Below, piece after piece: positions 56,701-64,000 of a stretch of DNA of 64,000 bases. Made by a program: the position numbers and the translations under genes. Source of the DNA: Ganoderma boninense (lineage: Eukaryota > Basidiomycota > Agaricomycetes > Polyporales > Polyporaceae); NCBI GenBank assembly GCA_002900995.3, contig CM035305.1, forward strand, positions 3,208,467-3,272,466, given 5' to 3'. Position 1 is the stretch's first letter. Every line of letters starts with the position of its first letter. The notes below the pieces were generated by a model that made no database searches, was not told the DNA's origin, and saw nothing but the letters and a program-made list of their open reading frames with translations.

Positions 56701-58885
56701 TCCTCCTTCTTACGCCAGCGGAGTACCTTCCTCGAGCGACGCACATTGAGTTCCTCAAGCGAGGCTTTGTTGCTGATATCGTCGCGTATCGGACATTGCG
56801 CCATGCTCGGAAGAGCCAGTTGTCCTTGGACAACTTACTAACTATCCGGGAAGTCCTGCGTCGGACTGTAGCTCATCTAGGCATGGTCGAGAATGTTGTA
56901 TGTTCATGTATTGCTGACAGTACGCCGTTGCTGACGTCTTACGCAGGTGTCAAAGGAGTTCCTAAACTACCTCCTGGAACAAGGCGCTGTCAAGGAGGCG
57001 GAAATTGACGTCAGCAAGGACGTCAATGCGACCACCTTGGCTTTGGTGGACGTGTACCAGGGGTGCGCCGCGTCGTAATCCAGTGTTCTGCAATCGCTTA
57101 CGTTCATCCAGATACCTCGTTCGGTTAGCCAAGAAGGGTGAAGCTGACCCGGTCATTGACCTTACCCGTCGTTACATTCGGTCCTATGGCGCCGGAAACC
57201 TTGACATTAGTCGCCGGCCATCTCTTCTTCTCATCGATGCTCTGGTTCAAAACACCTCTCCTCCTGAGTAAATCCTTGCAATTTGGTTACACGTCTCAGT
57301 ACTTATGCCCAGCTAGTTTTTCCACCTCGTGTGTGAGTTCACTACGTGAGCTGGAGAAGAGCATGCTTCGTTTCAGCCTGCCGTTGGTGTCTCCGCACTC
57401 CGACGGTCGTGAATTGCTACTGGACTACAACGTGTTGGACATCTGGGCGCACCTTCGCAAACTCAGCAGATGGTTGGGTGTTGACGGTATGTACCCATTC
57501 CGAGATCACCGACCGATTTCAAACCTTGTTTCAATCCACAGGATCAGATATCCCAAATATCGGCATGCAATTGTCCCGCAAGTTGCTCTCGTCAGTCGGC
57601 AACAAGCGGAATATTATCGCTCTAGGACCGGTTGTGCTTTCCATCCTGCTCGGTGAAGCTCAGAGTTCGTGCTTTGAGGAGGTCCGAGAACGCATGGAAT
57701 ATTTGACAGTTGCATATCTGGCACTGGTCCGTGAGGGCGGTCGAGATGGTCAGTTCCGTCGTATGACACTGTCAGACGCCCTCCGTGCTGAATACATCTC
57801 CGCAGGTATAAGTGATCTAGAGCCCCAACTCGCTATCGATTGCAAGACACTTCCTACGGAGTCTTTCTCTTCCCTTTTGGATCTGGTCTACAATGGGCTT
57901 CCCTTGCAAACAGGGCTATCGACACAGGACGTCGCCAATCTAATCCGGCTTTCATCAATGCTTCTGCGAGAAGCGCCAGAAGGTGAGTGTCGCGCCGCTT
58001 TCGGATGAGATTGAGGTGGTCAACGGCTGATAATCTGCGAAGGCACCGCAAAAATATGTCAATCCCACACGACGAGATGTTTGAACCTCTTTGCGGACGA
58101 TGAGGATTTCACCACAACTCCTGTTCTCCGCCGTGAAGTCGTTGAATTCGTCGTTCGTCAATGCAGCGATAGAGTTGGTCCTCTTCATTACTCTTGTGTG
58201 TGCCTGGCTCATCTGACTTTCGTGGTAGCCCGCTTCGATGCGAACGATCGACCTTTCTAGCCTCTGGTCGATTCTAAGGGCTCTTCTCTCAAGATCGTCG
58301 ACGCACGATGCATCATCCGACGCGACGATCTTCCACGGCGTCGTAAACGTCCTCAGCGCGCTCGTTCGTCTCCGCCGGGATCTCGTTCTGAATACCCTCC
58401 CCCATCTCGGGTTCGTGCTCCGGCAGCTCGTTGCGTGCCTCCGTAGTGTCCGCTCCCAGCTCGGTGGGAAGCAGATGCGCCTGGTTATGGACACGTTTCC
58501 GCGGTGGATCTCCCCGGCCGGGCCGTTGTCCAGTCAGGAGAGCAAGGCTCTTGCCCGGCTGCTCACGACCCTGCTCACGAAGACACTCGTCCGGGTGCAT
58601 GGCGCCGCAGCCGACACGCAGAAGCCCGAGTCCCTGGTGCGACCGTTCTCCAAGCACGCGGCGTACGTGCTGACCGCGTATGTTGATGCGGTGAATGACC
58701 CGCTGTGCGTTGTGCCCTTGGGCATCCGGAAGGAGCTTCAGCCAGGGCTCTTCGCCCTGTGCGAGATGTTGGGGGAGCACAACCGGGATGCCATGATGGT
58801 GTCTGCCCTCGATGCCGGCGGAAAGGCGACGATGAAGGCTCTGTGGAAAGAGTACGAGAAGCAACGCTACGTTGGGAAGGGCTGA
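53721..58885 (+). CDS. URB2: Nucleolar pre-ribosomal-associated protein Urb2/Npa2
   Basis: The start at 53721 gives MSRPPQRPHSPHSIPATHRS. The gene encodes a helical protein of roughly 1,500 residues over more than ten exons. Readable blocks include DFIRALKASSDPPHAGGPCK, IAKQAWDNQLLYVPNKAEAI, LRAWLIPLLNRIPIAPIILS, WVHLVPSDGDVPPIVSDVYD and LSDALENTLKNSPAIVLRSL. The C-terminal Urb2 domain is diagnostic: FHGVVNVLSALVRLRRDLVL, NTLPHLGFVLRQLVACLRSV, FSKHAAYVLTAYVDAVNDPL and GIRKELQPGLFALCEMLGEH, then RDAMMVSALDAGGKATMKAL. Urb2 works with Urb1/Npa1 in an early 60S pre-ribosomal complex in the nucleolus. The last exon (from about 58240) is long and uninterrupted. Internal exon edges around 56060-57300 are the least certain part. 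Confidence 0.85.
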
Positions 58886-59139
58886 TGCGCAGCCCCCGGT
58901 TTCACGCGGGATGGGGGTGAGGTTGTGTGGGGTGGCGCATTGTCTATGTGGTATACAGCTTTGGTACGGTATGTACCAATCTACACGGTTCGGAGCACAG
59001 CGCACAGCATGGCCACACGGGTATGAAAGGGCCCGATACAGCACACATTGTCTCTCTGAGTCACAGTGCCTTACTTCACCGCCCACGGCCCAGACACTGT
59101 CCCCAGATCCGCTCTCGATAGAGACCGTCGCGATTCTAT

Positions 59140-60948
59140 CTACTGAACACGCTGCCTCTTCACATAGACGCTGCTGTACGGTCGGCCGTTCGGGTACGCC
59201 GTCCTCTCGGGGGCGACAAACCCAGCGGCCTTCTTCTCTTCCGCGAGCTTCCTGATCACGCCGAGGAGGTCATCCACAGCTTGCGGCGAGGTCTGGATAT
59301 GGACCACGAGCCGAGACCCGCCGACGGAGATGGGGGAGGGGAGCTGACTGGCCCGTTCAATGATCTCCTCATAGGTCACGCCAATGGGAGAGGGATCGAA
59401 GAAGACCTGTCAGCAAAAAGGCAGATAGAACACCAAAGCTTTCAGTTGGCAAGCCATCGAGCGGCGGAGGGAGAGATAGACTCTGGAAGGCAAGGGGCGG
59501 GGAGTGAGTCAACGTACCATGCAAGTCTCGGCGGCACTCGTGATCTCTACGCCGATCTCCTGCAGGCCGCTCTCGAGCTTTCGCGTGAGATCGTGCACGC
59601 CAGGGAGCAGGGGGAAGTTGTGGGTGAGCGCATAAGCGGCGGACGCAGCCATGAAGCCCGTCTGGCGCATGCCCCCACCAAAAAGCTTTCGGAACCAGCG
59701 AGCCTTCTTGATGAAATCCTTCGGCCCGACCAGGCAAGAGCCAATGGGGGCACCTGAGAACGGTGTCGGTGATTGGATGGATAAAAGTGAATCTTACAGT
59801 CCTGTAGCTTACCAAGACCCTTGCTGAAGCACAGGCTGACGGTGTCAAAGGGGGCAAGGAGCTCATTGAGTGGAGTGCCGGTCTCAGCGGCAACGTGCCA
59901 GATACGAGCGCCATCGAGGTGCAACTTGATATTGTTGGCGTGCGCGAACTCTGAGATCCGAATGATCTCGTCCTGGGGAAGGATGGTGCCGTTCAGGGTG
60001 TTTTCTAATGAGATGATAGCCGTGGGAGCGCTTCACACCGTTCAGTCAGTGTTAGCCCTTCATTTGGAACATCAAGCTCACCTGTGTATCTCCTGCCCGA
60101 GCACAACGTTATCTTGTACGTCCTCAAGAGTGAGATGGTGACCTGCAACACGACGGTGAGAGCGTCGCCAGATTACCGGGTACTCCTAGTCATACCGTTT
60201 GAAGGGATGACCATCTGCGCGTGGGCGCCGGAGTGGAATGCAAGTCCACCTGCCTCGTAACTAGATGATTTCTCAGCAAGGGCTTATCCTCGAGAGTTTC
60301 GACGCACTTACCGAACGATATGCGAACGATGGTCGCAGAGAACAGCGTAAGGAGGTTGCTGGAGGTGAGTCCTCAAGGCGACCTGGTTGGACATGGTCCC
60401 GGAGGGGACAAAGAGGGCGGCCTCTTTGCCGGTGATTTTTGCAACATGAGTCTCCAGTGCAATTGTCGAGGGCTCGTGGTATACATCGTCGCCAAGGGAC
60501 GCCTTTGCAGCGTAGACGAACATCTCTGGCGTGGGCACTATCGAGTACAACGACCATAAGAGGCATGACACCACAAACGATCGGGATGCCGCTAACCTGT
60601 AATGGTGTCAGCTGGACGAAACAAAGAAGTTAGTATTCGTGTAGCAGTTCGGAAGCGGATTCTTTACAGATGAAAGCTCTCGTGATCGCCGCAAAACCTG
60701 TCTTGTTATCCTGATGTGCAGTGATCCAGACTCAACAGTAGAAAGCAGGTTGGCACAGAACTGAAACCTACATCTTCCTGCGTCGAGGTTAAGATATCAA
60801 TCTTGACTTGCTCGGCGATTTGGGCACGGGCAGCGTTCAAGTTTGCGGCGGCCATTACTTGGATCGTTGTTGGAGAAGTGGTGGATTGGAGACGAAAAGT
60901 GGGTGGGCGGGCTTGGAGACGACGGAGAGAGCGGATGGGACGAAACAT
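59140..60948 (-). CDS. GLY1: L-threonine aldolase (low specificity)
   Basis: A PLP enzyme that splits threonine to glycine and acetaldehyde. Conserved blocks read across about eight exons: SDTITVPTPEMFVYAAKASL, GDDVYHEPSTIALETHVAKI, TGKEAALFVPSGTMSNQVAL, then ISLENTLNGTILPQDEIIRI and NIKLHLDGARIWHVAAETGT. The PLP-lysine motif is VSLCFSKGLGAPIGSCLVGP, followed by WFRKLFGGGMRQTGFMAASA. The C-terminus is RQRVQ. Two starts are possible: 60948 (MFRPIRSLRRLQARPPTFRL, an arginine-rich targeting-like leader without acidic residues) or 60855 (MAAANLNAARAQIAEQVKID). Even the shorter form has about 40 residues before the usual FRSDT-like opening, longer than yeast Gly1. All catalytic residues that I can check are present. 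Confidence 0.9.
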
Positions 60949-61354
60949 AGGCCGAGGACTCGCTTTCGGCGCGATGCAAAGTTTGGATTATTTCTAGTTC
61001 CGGGCGGGGATTGGTCATGCCGTGCAAGTTGGGCGGATCTGGGAGTCAGCAGCCACGGACACGCTCTCTCAGTCGTCGACTGCTTCAGTCCTGGCACCGC
61101 GACGCTGACCCCCTCGGCTCAGATAAGATAAAGTTATCTTTCAATCCCACGTGCCGGAGCTGTGCCTCGGTCTTCTGCCTCGCCGCCTTGTCCGGCCAGG
61201 CCAGAGTTTTGTCCTCGTTTTCGACGGCTTCGACAGTCCTCTCCTGGTCCTCCCCCCCACCTGCTCTTGGGCTTCCTCTAGAGCGTTTTCGCCTCCCATC
61301 TGCCCTTCTCTGGCATCCTCCCCTCTCCACTCCATCTCATTCATCACATTCACT
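60949..61354. promoter_or_regulatory. Bidirectional promoter, GLY1 / small zinc-finger gene
   Basis: 406 bases between two divergent start codons, with a long pyrimidine-rich stretch (61240-61350) before the plus-strand ATG. Confidence 0.5.
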
Positions 61355-61752
61355 ATGGGCAACGTATGTGTCTTGCGGGTCTCCGCCGATCTCTCTGACC
61401 GCTTGCCTCCCCTTGCGTTTGCAGGGCGCGAAGGCTCAGCAGAAGAGGGAGAGGAACGCCGGCAAGGCCGCAAACGCCGCAAAGAGCCAAACCAAGACCA
61501 ACCAGGCTGCGATGAACATCGTCTGCACCGTATGCAGGCAAGCCTTCGTAAGTTTCTTCCTCTGTCAATCTGCTGCATCTGCGCCCTGACCGCGTCCTCC
61601 AGCTCCTGACCACTCGTGGCCCCGCGTGAGTGATGATTGGCGACACTCCCATTAATCACCCCTCACTATCCTCCTTGAACAGCCTCGAGGAGCATGCGCA
61701 AAACAAGCACAGCAAGAGTCTGGCAGATTGCTTCCCCACTTACGGGAAGTAG
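61355..61752 (+). CDS. Small zinc-finger protein, ZNF706/4F5-like
   Basis: Four exons (61355-61363, 61425-61547, 61603-61625, 61683-61752) encode 74 residues. The first exon holds only three codons (MGN). The basic N-terminus GAKAQQKRERNAGKAANAAK resembles the 4F5/SERF segment. A single C2H2 finger, MNIVCTVCRQAFLLTT, then LEEHAQNKHSKSLADCFP, follows. The same layout is found in human ZNF706 and plant At2g23090-type proteins. Members are small nucleocytoplasmic proteins; ZNF706 has been linked to translation and to protein aggregation, but no fungal role is established. Exon boundaries fit GT...AG exactly and the total is in frame. Confidence 0.9.
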
Positions 61753-62011
61753 CACTCCCCTCCTTCAACCTCTCCATCTCGGTTTCTCCCCTTGGATATA
61801 GATAGTGGGGATGTCCTTGTTTTGTTCGATTCCTATACCACCAATTTTTGCGGAGTGGGCAGCTGGTTCTGCGCGTCGTGTGATGCATTAAGCGATTATA
61901 CGATACAACATAAGACTCAAGTGCGGCTGGGGGGGGGGACCGACTTGGAATATCCAGCTTCTAGGTGGCGAGTGCCAGGTGGTGTAGCGGTAGTTGACGA
62001 GACGGGGGTCC

Positions 62012-62441
62012 TCATAGCGAAGTGAATGCGCCGGGCCCGGCGCCTCCCGCCGCGGCACCAACGGTTTGGAGCTTCTCCCCGACCTTCTTATTGACCTCGA
62101 AAAACTTGGCGACGCAGCGGTCTATGCAGACGCTCTCGCCCTTATTCAGGTCGCCCTCTGCATATCGTGTGCTGATGCACTTTGCGTGACATGACCTGGA
62201 AGGGAAGGGGAAGTTAGCCTGCATGCGTCCACGGGGTCGCTGGGCGTGTCAATTGTGAAGCACTGACGAGACTAGGCGGTTGAAGATATCGGTGATCATG
62301 TCCAGTCTGATATCAAGATGTCAGAACATGGCGTTATGTCTAGAAAGAGCTGGTGTGAACTCACTCTTGGGTAGCCATGTCAACACGCTCCTGGTTGATA
62401 CCACCAGCGCCGGGTGTGGAGTTGCGGCCCAGGAAAGACAT
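62012..62441 (-). CDS. TIM10: Mitochondrial import chaperone Tim10
   Basis: Three exons encode about 95 residues. The start [20 protein letters not shown] leads to [20 protein letters not shown]. The twin CX3C motifs follow: CHAKC (after the second intron) and CIDRC, with [20 protein letters not shown] between the helices. The tail [15 protein letters not shown] is glycine-rich. Small Tim proteins form Tim9-Tim10 hexamers that carry hydrophobic precursors across the intermembrane space, and the four cysteines form two internal disulfides through the Mia40 pathway. The FNRLV and NKKVGEKLQ context resembles Tim10 more than Tim9 or Tim8. The gene is divergent from UTP4. Confidence 0.92.
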
Positions 62442-62750
62442 TTTGGTGAATTATAAGGAATATGCCGATAGTAGCAGAGAAAAGAAAGGCGACTGAGGAG
62501 AAGCAAGACAGCGGAGGGTGAGTGCTGTCTGGGGGTGAGGTGGTCGCTGGACGAGCGACGCGCTGCCGTCCAGCGCGTCATGCCCCCCTTCCCGATTGGG
62601 AAATGAAAAAGTTTGCGCGTGACTGCCGCGATCGAGCCGATCCTCCGATTCCTCGAGCTCCCGTCGCCTGCGTCCTGTGCACTCTCGACCATTTGGCTTG
62701 CCTAGTCTCCTCCCCAGTCTTTGCTTTCAAGGCAGGAACGCGTCGCTGCC
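62442..62750. promoter_or_regulatory. Bidirectional promoter, TIM10 / UTP4
   Basis: 309 bases between two divergent start codons. No further gene or repeat is seen. Confidence 0.5.
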
Positions 62751-64000
62751 ATGGTTGAGACGCCCTCGACGCTCGCAGTGCACCGGTGCCGTTTCGTCGA
62801 CTTTGCGCCTTCTGCAGTCACAGCTCTCGCTTTCCCGCCTCTCCCCCTCCCCTCGGTCAAAGGCAAGAGGGCTGCCAAAAATCAGGCATTTCCAGGCTTC
62901 GCCCCGTTGGTTATCGGTCGTGCGAATGGGAACATCGAACTTTGCGAATGGACTGGCTCGGGTCCTCGCAGTCAAGCGCCACAGGCCTGGGTTGTCCGCA
63001 AGGTGTGTTTTTCTCCATACCTCGCACATGGAGGGGGGACTGAGTGAAGAAACTTTTCTCTTTTAGACCCTGTCAGGTCCATACCCTTCAAAAGTCGAGT
63101 CTCTGGCGCTCACCTTTCGCTCCCCGAGGCGAGCTTCAGAGGAGGAGGTGCCTTCATGGTCGAACTTGAGGCTGTTTAGTGCCGGAGGAGGTAACGAACT
63201 GGTTGAATGGGATATCGAGAAGGGTTGCGTAAAGGTGTGTTATATTGCACTTTATATTGTACTGTGTAGATGTAGCATACACTCATGCTTATTGCAGCGT
63301 ACACTTCCTTCACAAGGAGGACCCATCTGGTCACTTTCACCCAATCCTGCATCTACTGTCCTCGCTCTCGGCTGTGAAGATGGCGCCGTCCGTCTTGTGT
63401 CGTTGCTTTACGACGAACTCAACCACCTGCGCCGTTTGGATAGGGTCAAGAGCCGGATCCTCAGCATTGCCTGGGGTCCGCCCGTTCCTCGACAGACAAA
63501 AACGCAAACTGCAAACGCGGATTCCGACTCAGACGACTCAGACGATGACTGGTCCGATTCTTGGCTGGTCACCGGATGTTCTGACAGCAGTCTACGGAAA
63601 TGGGACTTCTCGACCGGTCGTGCTCTGGAGCGCATGGGGACCGACAAGATCCGTGGTGAACGTACCTTGGTTTGGGCAGTCAGCGTATTAGGGTACGCCT
63701 TTGTAATCGACTTTGTTGTGAACAATTTCGCTCACATCCATTCTCCATTAGTGACGGCACGATTGTATCGGGCGACTCCATGGGTATCGTCAAGTTTTGG
63801 GACTCCATGACTTGTACGCAATTGCAGAGTTTCCAAGGGCACGCCGCAGACGTTCTCTGCTTGACCGTCGGGCCAGTGAGTAGTACTATTTTTTTTATCG
63901 TTAGGCCGCACCGTCCTGAACGTATTATTGCAAGGATGGTACGGTCGTGTATACCTCTGGTGTTGATCAGAAGGTCTCTCAATTCTCTTACGTCAAGACA
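62751..64000 (+). CDS. UTP4: U3 snoRNP component Utp4 (cirhin), 5' part
   Basis: The start at 62751 gives MVETPSTLAVHRCRFVDFAP. The WD-repeat blocks read across introns: ITALAFPP-like VTALAFPPLPLPSVKGKR, LVIGRANGNIELCEWTG, LRLFSAGGGNELVEWDIEKG, GPIWSLSPNPASTVLALGCE, RVKSRILSIAWGPPVPR and WLVTGCSDSSLRKWDFSTGR. The signature WAVSVLGDGTIVSGDSMGIV, then KFWDSMTCTQLQSFQGHAAD, follows, and VVYTSGVDQKVSQFSYVK lies at the window edge. Utp4 belongs to the t-UTP/UTP-A complex, which binds nascent pre-rRNA in the nucleolus and is needed for 18S rRNA production. An acidic insert (ADSDSDDSDDDWSDS) lies between repeats. The gene continues beyond 64000. Confidence 0.92.

Noticed and set aside
58313..59086. 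257-codon minus-strand frame
   Set aside because: Antisense to the diagnostic C-terminal domain of Urb2; no protein family is seen in it.

Overview
The window is nuclear DNA of a filamentous basidiomycete, most likely an Agaricomycete. Genes carry many short introns of about 45-65 bases with GT...AG ends. Housekeeping proteins are fungal. The mobile elements are of types that are abundant in mushroom-forming fungi: a Plavaka DNA transposon, a DUF6532-type transposon-linked protein, chromodomain Ty3 and DIRS-like retroelements, and hAT-like repeats.

Positions 1-14210 are a repeat block. From the left it holds the 3' end of a chromodomain Ty3/gypsy element, a decayed hAT transposase, a 100-N assembly gap, a DIRS-like gag/RT reading frame with nonsense codons, and an almost complete 8.2-kb Plavaka element (5996-14210). 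The Plavaka element has perfect 29-base terminal inverted repeats, a DUF6532-like gene on the minus strand and a transposase on the plus strand. A 525-base non-autonomous element and a nonsense codon interrupt the transposase. Several of the nonsense codons in this block are TGA where arginine is expected, which fits C-to-T decay at CpG.

From 14211 onward the window is gene-dense euchromatin. Two identical tRNA-Leu(AAG) genes in opposite orientation (14536-14615 and 19014-19093) bracket GINS subunit Psf1, a secreted two-LysM protein and the mitochondrial Fe-S scaffold Ind1/NUBPL. A Tc1/mariner-like non-autonomous element follows at 19179-19860. Next come Mph1/FANCM helicase, a G-patch/zinc-finger protein, the double-bromodomain protein Bdf1, WDR70, a basidiomycete-specific protein, frataxin and a mitochondrial rhodanese. 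A 976-base hAT-like element follows.

The most interesting neighbourhood is 37700-39649. A Ctr-family copper transporter lies directly upstream, on the same strand, of a GPI-anchored LPMO-like protein of the X325/Bim1 type, which begins with the copper-binding N-terminal histidine after signal cleavage. In Cryptococcus, Bim1 and Ctr1 act together in copper uptake, so this looks like a physically linked copper-acquisition pair.

The right third carries a small conserved hypothetical gene, 3-mercaptopyruvate sulfurtransferase, V-ATPase subunit C, a multi-KH RNA-binding protein, an RWD-RBR ubiquitin ligase, an uncharacterised HW/QNC-motif protein, the large ribosome-assembly factor Urb2, threonine aldolase, a small ZNF706-like protein, Tim10, and the 5' part of Utp4, which runs off the window. 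Many genes form divergent pairs with promoters of 240-410 bases. All exon structures and functions are inferred by reading the sequence; no database search was run.
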